Shown piece by piece: positions 34,524-41,108 of a DNA stretch of 41,108 nucleotides. The translations under genes were made by a program, and so were the position numbers. Each line of letters opens with the position of its first letter. Position 1 is the first letter of the stretch. The notes beneath the pieces were generated by a model. The model searched no databases. It was given only the letters and a program-made list of their open reading frames with translations, and had not been told where the DNA came from. The stretch is from Arthrobacter sp. MYb214. GTDB lineage: Bacteria > Actinomycetota > Actinomycetes > Actinomycetales > Micrococcaceae. Location: contig NZ_PCPZ01000011.1 in assembly GCF_002979865.1 (NCBI RefSeq), positions 1-41,108 on the forward strand, written 5' to 3'.

Positions 34524-35305
34524 GCTTGGCGTCCATCCCAGAAGGACTCGATGGCCTCGACCACAGGTTCAATCGGGAACAGGGTGCTGCCGTGGGTTCG
34601 CCCCGGCAAGGCCACCATGCGCGCATTGGGCAAGGTGCGGACCATGATCTTGTTCTGGTCGAAGCGCGGCTGGTCCCGGGTGCCGATCAGCAGCAAGGTC
34701 GGGATTCTGATCTTCGCCAGCTCGGACAGGTTGGTGTTCTGCAGGGTCTCGGCGGCCTCGTAGTAGGCAGCCAGGGCCAGCGGGTCGTTGGACTTGAAGG
34801 CCATGCGGGTTGCTGGATCCAGGCGTCCATTCTTTTCTTGCCCGGTGACGAATCCTTCGATGTCGCCATTGCGCAGGACCTCGAGGTAGCCGGGGAAGAA
34901 GAGCTTCCCGATTTCGCCGGGGGTAATTTCGTAGGTGCCGCCGAGCATGATCAGCGAGATCACCTGCTCTGGGTGGTGCATGGCAATGTGCAGCCCGGTG
35001 CGTGCACCAAAAGAGTAGCCGACAATGTGAATACGTCCGATGCCCAGGTGATCCATCACCGCGCGGATATCGCCGGCCACCTTGTCCATGGTGTAGTCGG
35101 CTACGTCATGGGATTTGGCCGACTTGCCATGCCCGCGCAGGTCCATGCGGATGGTGCGGTGCCCCTGGCCCAACGCCTTGGTGTAGCCGAGCCCTCTCCA
35201 GATGGACCGGGACAGGGCGGAGCCATGGAGGAACAGAATCGGCTCCCCGGCAGCCCCGTCATCGTCAAAGAAGATTTCGGAACCATCTGCGGGATTATTG
35301 ATCAT
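34520..35305 (-). CDS. Alpha/beta-hydrolase fold protein
   Basis: A 261-residue hydrolase. Seen: oxyanion region F-L-H-G-S-A-L-S-R, nucleophile elbow G-Y-S-F-G-A-R-T-G (Ser in G-x-S-x-G), and a C-terminal D-Q-P-R-F acid loop and G-R-T-H-G-S histidine, completing a Ser-Asp-His triad. Cytoplasmic; an esterase or related enzyme. The open frame runs back to 35467, but GAAGG lies 7 bases before ATG 35305 and the protein then starts at the first strand (M-I-N-N-P-A-D-G-S-E); ATG 35311 is an alternative. It is followed without a gap by hrpB. Substrate unknown. Confidence 0.88.
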   Translation of the reverse strand: MINNPADGSEIFFDDDGAAGEPILFLHGSALSRSIWRGLGYTKALGQGHRTIRMDLRGHGKSAKSHDVADYTMDKVAGDIRAVMDHLGIGRIHIVGYSFGARTGLHIAMHHPEQVISLIMLGGTYEITPGEIGKLFFPGYLEVLRNGDIEGFVTGQEKNGRLDPATRMAFKSNDPLALAAYYEAAETLQNTNLSELAKIRIPTLLLIGTRDQPRFDQNKIMVRTLPNARMVALPGRTHGSTLFPIEPVVEAIESFWDGRQA

Positions 35306-35455
35306 CGGCATGCCTTCGATTAAATCCTGTATTGACGGTGAAGGCGAAATCAGCGTTTGCCGCCGCCCTCGACATCCGCGGCTAATAGGTGAACACTGAA
35401 GACACAGGGTCCAGCCATCCGCAGGAAGTGGCCCACGGAAGTTGGGAGGAAGATC

Positions 35456-35617
35456 ATGCCTGAACAATCAGCTGCTGGGCAGCCCGGTGGCGCTGAAGAG
35501 GAAAAGCTGCGACTGGCCGCAGAAGAAAAGAAGCGCCATGACGAGCACGATGAAGCTCTCGTCGAAGAGTGGGAAGACGAATCATTCCCGGCTTCGGATC
35601 CGCCCTCGAATTATTAG
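35456..35617 (+). CDS. Small acidic protein ending in the S-F-P-A-S-D-P-P-S motif
   Basis: A 53-residue open frame with an excellent ribosome site (GGGAGGAAGATC before the ATG). The first half is rich in Glu, Lys and Ala with a charged helix (E-E-E-K-L-R-L-A-A-E-E-K-K-R), and the end reads E-E-W-E-D-E-S-F-P-A-S-D-P-P-S-N-Y. The D-E-S-F-P-A-S-D-P-P ending recurs in small uncharacterised bacterial proteins, which supports this frame over the overlapping 79-codon frame in another phase. It is divergent from the alpha/beta hydrolase. Function unknown. Confidence 0.75.
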   Translation: MPEQSAAGQPGGAEEEKLRLAAEEKKRHDEHDEALVEEWEDESFPASDPPSNY

Positions 35618-35913
35618 CAAAAGCATTTTCCCAAGAGACCGCACACCTCGCATTCAGCTACTTTCAAGTTTCAGCTCCTAGTGTGGTTATTACCTTCTCA
35701 AGGTGCGAGTGATCTAGATGAACCGATCCGCACAGGCGTTACCTCCTTGGCCTGGCGGGTCGGTGCTTCATTTAATCCCAATCCACGAAACCATTACGCA
35801 CACAGCGGATTCACCTTTGCGCTATTTATTTAGTTCAGGCTCTGGCCTATTGTGGAAACTGACGTCAAATCGATTTCCGCTCGCCAGCGCTTGACCTGGC
35901 AGAAAGGTGCCTC
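35618..35913. other. Intergenic region with a large hairpin and the aldo/keto reductase leader
   Basis: A 296-bp region without a convincing gene. It holds the nested hairpin described separately (35718-35771), an AT-rich stretch (35820-35835), and an 8-bp palindrome TGACGTCA (35860-35867) inside GGAAA/TTTCC arms, about 50 bp before the reductase start and possibly an operator. TATTGT within TCTGGCCTATTGTGG is a weak -10 candidate for the reductase. Confidence 0.5.
35718..35771 (+). ncRNA. Candidate structured RNA: nested hairpin with an anti-Shine-Dalgarno loop
   Basis: Three stacked helices are seen: ATGAA (35718-35722) with TTCAT (35767-35771); CCGATCCGC (35723-35731) with GCGGGTCGG (35755-35763, one G-U); and CAGGC (35733-35737) with GCCTG (35750-35754). 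Only a 1-base and a 3-base bulge interrupt 19 pairs. The 12-base loop is GTTACCTCCTTG, containing ACCTCCTT, the 16S rRNA anti-Shine-Dalgarno sequence. Read on the minus strand the loop is instead a perfect Shine-Dalgarno (AAGGAGG), eight bases before a GTG with a 11-codon open frame. The strand is uncertain and no strong promoter is visible. Confidence 0.4.
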
Positions 35914-36975
35914 GTGGAATACGAACGCCTCCCGTCCATCCCGGAACTGCACCGTCCCTACACTGCTGCCGCAGACCGCTATGCGCACTTCGGCTACCGC
36001 CGCGTTGGCGACTCCGGCCTGCGCCTGCCCCCGCTGTGCCTGGGACTGTGGTGGAATTTCGGCGATAACCGTCCATTCGATTCCCAGCGCGAGATCCTGC
36101 GCCACGCTTTCGATAACGGCATCAACCACTTCGATCTGGCCAACAACTATGGTCCTCCGGCAGGTTCAGCCGAAGAGAACTTCGGCCGCATGATGGAAAA
36201 GGACTTCAAGCCCTACCGCAACGAGCTGGTCATCTCCTCCAAGGCCGGCTACGACATGTGGCCAGGCCCGCACGGCACCTTCGGCTCGCGCAAGTACCTG
36301 CTGGCCTCCTGCGAAGCATCGCTGACGAAGATGAATCTGGACTACGTGGACATCTTCTATTCGCACCGTTTCGATCCGAATACTCCTCTGGAAGAAACCA
36401 TCGGCGCTTTGGATACCCTGGTTCGCCAGGGCAAGGCTACCTACGTGGGCATCTCCTCGTACTCGGCAGAACGCACCGCCGAGGCTGCCGCTATCGCCAA
36501 GGACCTGGGAACCCCGCTGGTAATCCATCAGCCTTCCTACAACATCCTGAACCCGTGGGTAGAGCACGGCCTGCTGCAAACCCTGGAAAAGGAACGCATG
36601 GGCACCATTGCTTTCACCCCGCTGGCCCAGGGCCTGCTCACCGATAAGTACCTGGAAACCACTGATGTGGTCCGCCAAGGCGGACGCCGTTCGCTCGAAG
36701 CCCAGCTGACCGATCAGAACCTGGCCAAGGTCCGCAGCCTGAACGAGGTTGCGCAGACGCGCGGGCAGTCGCTGGCGCAGATGGCCCTGGCCTGGTTGCT
36801 GCGCGATGGCGCGGCAACCTCGGTATTGATCGGCGCCTCGTCCACCAAGCAGCTCGACGAGAACTTGGGCGCGCTGGACAACCTTGAGTTCTCCGACGCG
36901 GAATTGGCCCAGATTGCCAAGATCGCCCAGGGCGATGCCGGAATCGACTGGTGGCGTTCTTCCGCTATCGGCTAG
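35914..36975 (+). CDS. Aldo/keto reductase, YghZ (AKR14)-like
   Basis: A 353-residue NADPH-dependent aldo/keto reductase. The catalytic tetrad is visible: Asp74 and Tyr79 in H-F-D-L-A-N-N-Y-G, Lys110 in S-S-K-A-G-Y, His151 in Y-S-H-R-F-D-P. The W-W-N-F-G-D segment and P-A-G-S-A-E-E-N-F-G are typical of YghZ/L-glyceraldehyde-3-phosphate reductases, which detoxify aldehydes such as methylglyoxal. Start GTG at 35914 with AAAGGTG upstream. It ends with a strong terminator, so it is monocistronic. The neighbouring aldehyde dehydrogenase suggests a shared aldehyde-handling role, but this is inference. Confidence 0.92.
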   Translation: MEYERLPSIPELHRPYTAAADRYAHFGYRRVGDSGLRLPPLCLGLWWNFGDNRPFDSQREILRHAFDNGINHFDLANNYGPPAGSAEENFGRMMEKDFKPYRNELVISSKAGYDMWPGPHGTFGSRKYLLASCEASLTKMNLDYVDIFYSHRFDPNTPLEETIGALDTLVRQGKATYVGISSYSAERTAEAAAIAKDLGTPLVIHQPSYNILNPWVEHGLLQTLEKERMGTIAFTPLAQGLLTDKYLETTDVVRQGGRRSLEAQLTDQNLAKVRSLNEVAQTRGQSLAQMALAWLLRDGAATSVLIGASSTKQLDENLGALDNLEFSDAELAQIAKIAQGDAGIDWWRSSAIG

Positions 36976-37012
36976 TAATCCACTGATCACACAGGTAATA
37001 CCTGTGTTCTTG

Positions 37013-37055
37013 AGCCGCGGTTTCCGAGACAAGTCTTGGAAACCGCGGCTTTTTC
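37013..37055 (+). terminator. Rho-independent terminator of the aldo/keto reductase gene
   Basis: AGCCGCGGTTTCC (37013-37025) pairs with GGAAACCGCGGCT (37038-37050), followed by a T-run (TTTTT). A smaller hairpin, ACAGG-TAATA-CCTGT (36991-37005), precedes it. Confidence 0.92.
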
Positions 37056-37144
37056 ATTCGCTTCCGTCTGCAACTTCCACTCAAGCCAAATACCTGCTGT
37101 TCCTTGGTGGCTGAATGTTGTTTCTGCGGATAAGCTCGGAGTAG

Positions 37145-37200
37145 ACGCAATATGAAGTGAATTACATTCATTTATTGCGTGGAGTCCGCTAGCGTTAGAT
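37145..37200 (+). promoter_or_regulatory. Candidate operator and promoter of the succinate-semialdehyde dehydrogenase gene
   Basis: Nested inverted repeats: outer arms ACGCAATA (37145-37152) and TATTGCGT (37173-37180), inner TGAAT-TAC-ATTCA (37058+100 to 37170, i.e. 37158-37170). TTATTG (37172-37177), a 17-bp spacer and TTAGAT (37195-37200) form a plausible promoter whose -35 lies inside the repeat, so a bound regulator could block it. Confidence 0.5.
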
Positions 37201-37247
37201 CCACACGGCTTACGCTGACCACTTTTGTGCATACGACAGGAGCATTG

Positions 37248-38630
37248 ATGAGCGCCCCAACCTACAAGGTCTTGAACCCGGCAACCGGTGAAGTCGTCGA
37301 GGAATTCGCCGCGGCCACCGATGAGCAAGTCGAACAGGCGCTGGCTGCCGCGCAGAGCGCCTACGAATCATGGCAGGACGTTGACATCAACGAACGCGCC
37401 AAGATTGTTTCCAAGGTAGGCACGCTCTTCGCCGAGCGCGCAGCAGAACTCGGCAGGATCATGACCACCGAAATGGGCAAGCCATTGTCCGAGGCCGTGG
37501 GCGAAGCTGAATTCTGCCAGGAGATCTTCGAGTACTTCGCCACCGAGGGACCAGCCTTGGCAGCGGACCAGGAGATCAAGTCCTTCTCCGGCGGCAAGGC
37601 CGTCGTTCAGAAGCGCCCGGTTGGCCCGCTGCTGGGCATCATGCCGTGGAACTTCCCGCTGTACCAGGTAGCGCGCTTCGCGGCACCTAACCTGATGCTG
37701 GGCAACACCATCATCTTGAAGCATGCCGAGTCCTGCCCGCGTTCAGCACTGGCCATCCAGGAAATCATGGATGAGGCTGGAGTACCGGCCGGCGTCTACA
37801 ACAACCTCTTCGCCACCCACGACCAGATCTCCACCATCATCGCCGATTCCAGGATCCAGGGTGTTTCCTTGACCGGCTCGGAGCGCGCTGGCGCCATTAT
37901 CGGCGAGCAGGCCGGCCGCAACCTGAAGAAGGCCGTACTGGAGCTGGGCGGCTCGGATCCATTTGTTGTCCTGGACTCCGATGACGTACCGGGCATCGTG
38001 GATACCGCTTGGGGCTACCGCATCGACAACACCGGCCAGGCCTGCAACTCGAACAAGCGCATGATCGTCATGGAAGACATCTATGACGAGTTCGTTTCCG
38101 AACTGACCAAGCGTGCCGAAGGCCTGCAGCCTGGCGACCCGATGGCGGAAGCCGAAGGCACCTTCGCTCCGCTGTCCTCCCGCAAGGCGGCAGAGTCCCT
38201 GCACGAGCAGGTCCAGGACGCCGTGGCCAAGGGCGCTACCCTGCACGCCGGCGGCGTGCTGCACGACGGCCCTTCGGCCTACTACTCCCCTGCGGTGCTC
38301 ACCGGCATCACCAAGGAGATGCGTGCCTACTACGAGGAGCTCTTCGGCCCGGTAGCAGTGGTCTACAAGGTATCCAGCGACGAGGAAGCCACTGAGCTGG
38401 CCAACGACACCATTTACGGCTTGGGCGGTTCGGTGCACTCCACCGACGTCGAGCGTGCCTCCAGGGTGGCTCAGAAGCTGCAGTCCGGCATGACCAACGT
38501 GAATGCAGCCAGCGCAGAGGGTGCAGAAATGCCGTTTGGCGGCGTGAAGCGTTCGGGCTTCGGCCGCGAGCTTGGCCCGCTGGGCATGGACGAATTCGTG
38601 AACAAGCGCCTGTTCTACGTAGGCGAATAA
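37248..38630 (+). CDS. NAD(P)-dependent succinate-semialdehyde dehydrogenase
   Basis: A 460-residue aldehyde dehydrogenase. Catalytic Cys266 lies in N-T-G-Q-A-C-N-S-N-K, Glu232 in L-E-L-G-G-S-D-P-F, and the oxyanion Asn in P-W-N-F-P-L. Substitutions such as K-H-A-E-S-C-P in the cofactor region and the G-Q-A-C-N-S form place it in the GabD/succinate-semialdehyde branch; it would oxidise succinic semialdehyde to succinate, linking GABA or polyamine breakdown to the TCA cycle. Another aldehyde substrate is possible. ATG 37248 has ACAGGAGCATTG upstream; the frame extends 23 codons further without a site. A candidate operator precedes it and a strong hairpin follows. Confidence 0.88.
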   Translation: MSAPTYKVLNPATGEVVEEFAAATDEQVEQALAAAQSAYESWQDVDINERAKIVSKVGTLFAERAAELGRIMTTEMGKPLSEAVGEAEFCQEIFEYFATEGPALAADQEIKSFSGGKAVVQKRPVGPLLGIMPWNFPLYQVARFAAPNLMLGNTIILKHAESCPRSALAIQEIMDEAGVPAGVYNNLFATHDQISTIIADSRIQGVSLTGSERAGAIIGEQAGRNLKKAVLELGGSDPFVVLDSDDVPGIVDTAWGYRIDNTGQACNSNKRMIVMEDIYDEFVSELTKRAEGLQPGDPMAEAEGTFAPLSSRKAAESLHEQVQDAVAKGATLHAGGVLHDGPSAYYSPAVLTGITKEMRAYYEELFGPVAVVYKVSSDEEATELANDTIYGLGGSVHSTDVERASRVAQKLQSGMTNVNAASAEGAEMPFGGVKRSGFGRELGPLGMDEFVNKRLFYVGE

Positions 38631-38671
38631 TCTGGATAGGCCCGCAACGGCTGCCTGAACTAAGAGATACA

Positions 38672-38712
38672 TAAATTTAGGGGCGAACCAAAACGGTTCG
38701 CCCCTAAGTTTA
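38672..38712. terminator. Strong bidirectional hairpin terminator
   Basis: An 18-bp stem (TAAATTTAGGGGCGAACC at 38672-38689 with its complement at 38695-38712, one G-U) and a 5-base loop, with A/T-rich flanks on both sides, between the convergent dehydrogenase and HTTM genes. Confidence 0.92.
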
Positions 38713-38731
38713 TTTTCTAGTGCTTCTTCTC

Positions 38732-39805
38732 CTAGGCGTTGGAAGAGACTTTCTCGCCTGATCCCACGCCAACTTCGTTCTGTTCGGAGACCGTCAGCGA
38801 CGGCTTCTTCGCACGGAACCGACCCCTCCACAACGCTGAGAACCAGCGCTGAATCGTCAACCAGGTCGCGCTAGACACCAGCACGGCGTCTGCGGAAGCC
38901 ATAATTCCTGAGAAGAAAGGCAGGCCCATAACAACTGCGATGCCGATATGCATCCCAAGAATAGTAATCAGCGCAATTCTCCGGCTGATCTTATGGAACA
39001 GCATGAATGGGAATGCAATTTGAGCAAGCACTGTCACATAGGTGATCAAGGCAACGATCCACGAATTCGTAGTGATCAAATCACTAAGCCAAGGGAAGAC
39101 ACCATACGCCTCGGAACTAACCGGGTAGTACATAGCTGTACCGTTTTGCCAAAGAGTGCCTTGAACCTTGTACAGCCCAGCTTCAAGATAGACAATACAA
39201 AGTTGGGCTACGACCAGGCATAATGCAAGGTTGTGCAGCACCGTAACGGCTTCGAATTCTTTCTTCGTTTTCCTCGCGCGTTTACGTAGCCAAGAATCGA
39301 CAGACCAGTGCTTGGACAAGTCAGCAAAAATCAGATAGATCAGCATGATACGGATGAAATAATTTCCGCCATCCGAAACCGGCGTATTCTGTGCGTTAAT
39401 CGCCGTATAAAAAATGAAGAAGAGCGGCGTGACGAATCTAGTTTGCCAACCAACTACAAATGCGATTGCCAACACGATGGCCATCACGTACCAAAAGACG
39501 AAGAACCCGAGTCCCGCGTCACGCAGAATATCCAAAGGCCACTGGTACCCAAGTACAGAACGGTAGGGTTCAAGGTACTCGGAACCAGGTCCCCAGATCT
39601 TAGCTGCGACTGGTATGTTGGCAATTAACCAACCCAGAATGAAGAGTCCCGACGACATGCGCATGACTGCAAGACCGTATGGTGCATGCCGGTTTTCGGT
39701 AAACCACCCGTAGACCCAGTTCAGTGCTTTGGGGACGAAATCGCGATTCTTAGAAATCCATTCGCTGATCGAAGGAGCACTGCTTGTTTCACGTTTCAGC
39801 TCCAT
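38732..39805 (-). CDS. HTTM-domain membrane protein (vitamin K-dependent carboxylase-like)
   Basis: A 357-residue multi-pass protein of the HTTM family, related to the membrane part of eukaryotic vitamin K-dependent gamma-carboxylase. About seven to eight helices; conserved segments include Y-G-L-A-V-M-R-M-S-S-G, S-D-G-G-N-Y-F-I-R-I, Y-L-E-A-G-L-Y-K-V-Q-G-T-L-W-Q-N-G-T-A-M-Y-Y-P and M-H-I-G-I-A-V-V-M-G-L. Bacterial members have no established reaction. The ATG at 39805 overlaps the end of the DUF5819 gene by 10 bases, so the two are coupled. Base composition is visibly AT-richer than the rest of the window. The basic C-terminal tail is probably cytoplasmic. Confidence 0.88.
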   Translation of the reverse strand: MELKRETSSAPSISEWISKNRDFVPKALNWVYGWFTENRHAPYGLAVMRMSSGLFILGWLIANIPVAAKIWGPGSEYLEPYRSVLGYQWPLDILRDAGLGFFVFWYVMAIVLAIAFVVGWQTRFVTPLFFIFYTAINAQNTPVSDGGNYFIRIMLIYLIFADLSKHWSVDSWLRKRARKTKKEFEAVTVLHNLALCLVVAQLCIVYLEAGLYKVQGTLWQNGTAMYYPVSSEAYGVFPWLSDLITTNSWIVALITYVTVLAQIAFPFMLFHKISRRIALITILGMHIGIAVVMGLPFFSGIMASADAVLVSSATWLTIQRWFSALWRGRFRAKKPSLTVSEQNEVGVGSGEKVSSNA

Positions 39806-40551
39806 ACCGACACCGCCGCTTGACTAAATTCCTTGGTATCTCGCCATCCGATGTAGGTTTCGCGAGGTTTTGTTGTTGCGTTCTCATCGCTCCGCTGAGC
39901 AAACGGAACAATTGGTTCACGTCGGAGCTTAATTTCCACCATTGATGCTCCGCCCCACTGTTCTATTGCGTAGAGTGACGCGAATCCGACGGCCGTATCT
40001 TCCATACGTTTATAGGCTCGAAGATTGCTCAATTCTGTTGCAGAATACTTCTCGCGGGCCTCCGCTGAGTTGAGTTCCACACCAAAAACGGGCGTTCCCT
40101 GAATAAAGGGTCTAGAGATTTCCGCTCGAGAATCCGCAGTCAAATCCGAAGCCGCACTCCATAGCCGTCCGTGAATAGATTTAGATTGTTTTGTCTCACG
40201 ATTGGCAAACATGTTGCCGGCACGGCTTTCCATTTCTTCGGCCGTAACGTCGCGCCACTCTGAGAATTTCGCACCATGTTGGCTACCCTTGGCACAAATT
40301 TCCGCGCTAGAAAGACATACACGCATTGTGAAATATTCATCTTGCGAATAGGGCCCAGGAGCAAAAAGGCTCCAGCCTTGATCTAACGGCCCTAGAAAAT
40401 ACTTGTTCAATTCGGGCTGTAATGATGACTTGATGGGTGTTGAAGGACCCGTGAACGCCAATGTGGCTCCGATATGCCCTAACGCGGCTACACTCGCAAT
40501 TAAAAGCACCAACACTGTAAACAGCTTGGGCTTGGTTTTCTGTTGCCTCAT
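39796..40551 (-). CDS. DUF5819-family membrane-anchored protein
   Basis: A 251-residue protein with one N-terminal helix (after a Lys-rich M-R-Q-Q-K-T-K-P-K-L-F) and an extracytoplasmic domain. Near residue 65 it has Q-G-W-S-L-F-A-P-G-P-Y, the W-S-L-F-A-P signature of DUF5819, a family that is regularly encoded beside HTTM proteins. Two Cys lie close together (R-V-C-L-S-S-A-E-I-C). The ATG at 40551 has GGAG about 11 bases upstream; an upstream TTG at 40596 is less likely. The C-terminus overlaps the HTTM start by 10 bases. Probably an exterior partner of the HTTM protein; function unknown. Confidence 0.82.
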   Translation of the reverse strand: MRQQKTKPKLFTVLVLLIASVAALGHIGATLAFTGPSTPIKSSLQPELNKYFLGPLDQGWSLFAPGPYSQDEYFTMRVCLSSAEICAKGSQHGAKFSEWRDVTAEEMESRAGNMFANRETKQSKSIHGRLWSAASDLTADSRAEISRPFIQGTPVFGVELNSAEAREKYSATELSNLRAYKRMEDTAVGFASLYAIEQWGGASMVEIKLRREPIVPFAQRSDENATTKPRETYIGWRDTKEFSQAAVSVWS

Positions 40552-40611
40552 CAGGCTATTGTCTCCAAATTCTTCGACACCCGTGAATTGTTGCAAAGAC
40601 TACTTGAAAGC

Positions 40612-40650
40612 GAAATGGGAGGGGCACCGTTTAGATGCCCCTCCTATTTC
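40612..40650 (-). terminator. Terminator after the wall-anchored protein gene
   Basis: A 15-bp stem with one G-U (GAAATAGGAGGGGCA and its complement on the minus strand) and a 9-base loop, 18 bp after the surface-protein stop. It separates that gene from the DUF5819-HTTM pair, which then needs its own promoter (TTGCAA at 40597-40592 is a weak candidate). Confidence 0.8.
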
Positions 40651-40667
40651 AAATTACTGCAGTTCGA

Positions 40668-41108
40668 CTATGCTGAACGCTTTCGCGCGAAGACAGCCAC
40701 ACCAGCTCCGAGCAGTACAAGTGCTAGTGCACCTGCACTGATCCAGAGGGCTCCGTTAGAACCGGTATCCGCAAGGCGATCCTTCTTGGAGTCATCTTTC
40801 TGGGATCCCTTAGAGTCATCCGACTTAGAGTCCGAGTTATCTGAGGTGTTTGCATCCGTGTTGGCACCGGCGTTCGCATCAGCGTTATCCGCAGTGTTCG
40901 CATCGGTGTTCGCATCGGTGTTCGCATCGGTGTTCGCATCGGTGTTCGCATCAGCGTTATCCGCAGTGTTCACATCGGTGTTCGCATCGGTGTTCGCATC
41001 AGCGTTATCCGCAGTGTTCACATCGGTGTTCGCATCGGTGTTCGCATCAGCGTTATCCGCAGTGTTCACATCGGTGTTCGCATCGGTGTTCGCATCAGCG
41101 TTATCCGC
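40668..41108 (-). CDS. Repeat-rich LAxTG wall-anchored surface protein, C-terminal part (cut by window edge)
   Basis: The frame is open to the window end, so at least 146 residues are visible and the N-terminus is missing. The C-terminus is a full sorting signal: L-A-D-T-G, a hydrophobic stretch (A-L-W-I-S-A-G-A-L-A-L-V-L-L-G-A-G-V-A-V-F) and a basic tail R-K-R-S-A. L-A-x-T-G is the form used by class E sortases of high-GC Gram-positives. Upstream is a Ser/Asp/Lys-rich segment, then N-T-D-A units in a 16-residue superrepeat with N-T-A-D-N-A-D-A. This would be an extended, highly acidic wall-spanning stalk. Its first visible ATG (41069) is internal, not the real start. Confidence 0.88.
   Translation of the reverse strand, partial: ADNADANTDANTDVNTADNADANTDANTDVNTADNADANTDANTDVNTADNADANTDANTDANTDANTDANTADNADANAGANTDANTSDNSDSKSDDSKGSQKDDSKKDRLADTGSNGALWISAGALALVLLGAGVAVFARKRSA
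40881..41108. repeat. Nested tandem repeats in the surface-protein gene
   Basis: A 12-bp unit encoding N-T-D-A is nested in a 48-bp superrepeat. Copies begin at 40953, 41001 and 41049 and are identical, with a fourth started at 41097; an earlier copy at 40881 is 72 bp away because it holds two extra 12-bp units. The array runs off the window. Confidence 0.95.

Noticed and set aside
35614-35675. A 17-codon Cys-rich minus-strand frame with AGGAG before a TTG
   Set aside because: Too short and with a rare start; overlaps the end of the 53-residue gene's region and no independent support.
35700-35745. An 11-codon leader-peptide frame on the minus strand starting at the GTG after the hairpin's AAGGAGG
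   Set aside because: Fits the spacing of a translated leader but no regulated gene follows in that direction; kept only as an alternative reading of the hairpin.
37743-38831. A 362-codon minus-strand frame opposite the succinate-semialdehyde dehydrogenase gene
   Set aside because: Runs through the strong terminator at 38672-38712 and mirrors a well-defined enzyme; no motifs.
40881-41108. CRISPR-like array
   Set aside because: The repeats are contiguous with no spacers, are in frame, and encode an N-T-D-A stalk ahead of a sortase signal.

Overview
The window is a high-GC chromosomal segment from an actinobacterium, most likely a Micrococcaceae member of the Arthrobacter/Glutamicibacter type. 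This is inferred from the gene set and style: a DtxR/IdeR-type iron box, an LAxTG-type (sortase E) wall anchor, an AMIN-like secreted protein, several apparently leaderless genes, and a Xi-class GST. I ran no database search. No tRNA, rRNA, IS element, integrase or CRISPR array was seen, so most of the window reads as ordinary chromosome.

Layout. (1) 1-4.9 kb, minus strand: a glycine-cleavage operon, gcvP-gcvT-gcvH-glyA (glyA cut by the window edge), behind a tandem glycine riboswitch and a good promoter. (2) 4.9-11.3 kb: an SGNH hydrolase, a serine beta-lactamase-like esterase, an APC amino-acid permease, an RNase HI fused to a DUF4440-like domain, a small lipoprotein and a Xi-class GST. (3) 11.4-15.0 kb: two divergent pairs, each with a MarR regulator: FMN reductase/MarR with visible operator copies, and ABC exporter/MarR with a leaderless MarR gene. 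(4) 15.1-21.1 kb: ferric-siderophore uptake. Two FecCD permeases and a fused FecE-type ATPase plus siderophore-interacting reductase lie on the minus strand. The substrate-binding lipoprotein has its own iron box, and an oppositely oriented metallo-beta-lactamase-fold gene separates it from the permeases. (5) 21.2-28.9 kb: an FtsX/LolD-type ABC pair, a small CxxC thioredoxin-like protein, an orphan YqaJ-type exonuclease, an MscS channel, a secreted AMIN-like protein, a PhzF isomerase and a DHA2 drug-efflux MFS protein. (6) 29-38.6 kb: a small helical protein, DoxX, a TetR regulator followed by a glutaryl-CoA-dehydrogenase-like enzyme, an alpha/beta hydrolase coupled to an HrpB helicase, a 53-residue acidic protein, a YghZ-type aldo/keto reductase and a succinate-semialdehyde dehydrogenase. 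(7) 38.7-41.1 kb, minus strand and visibly AT-richer: an HTTM membrane protein, a DUF5819 membrane-anchored protein, and the end of a repeat-rich wall-anchored surface protein that runs off the window.

How the genes work together. The gcv operon with glyA oxidises glycine and feeds one-carbon units to folate, switched on by glycine. The siderophore genes form one import-and-reduce system in which ATP-driven uptake and reductive iron release are on one polypeptide. The two MarR pairs and the TetR/dehydrogenase pair look like local ligand-responsive switches. The least explained items are a long intergenic hairpin at 35.72-35.77 kb whose loop is an anti-Shine-Dalgarno sequence, the ATPase-reductase fusion, and the HTTM/DUF5819/wall-protein locus.
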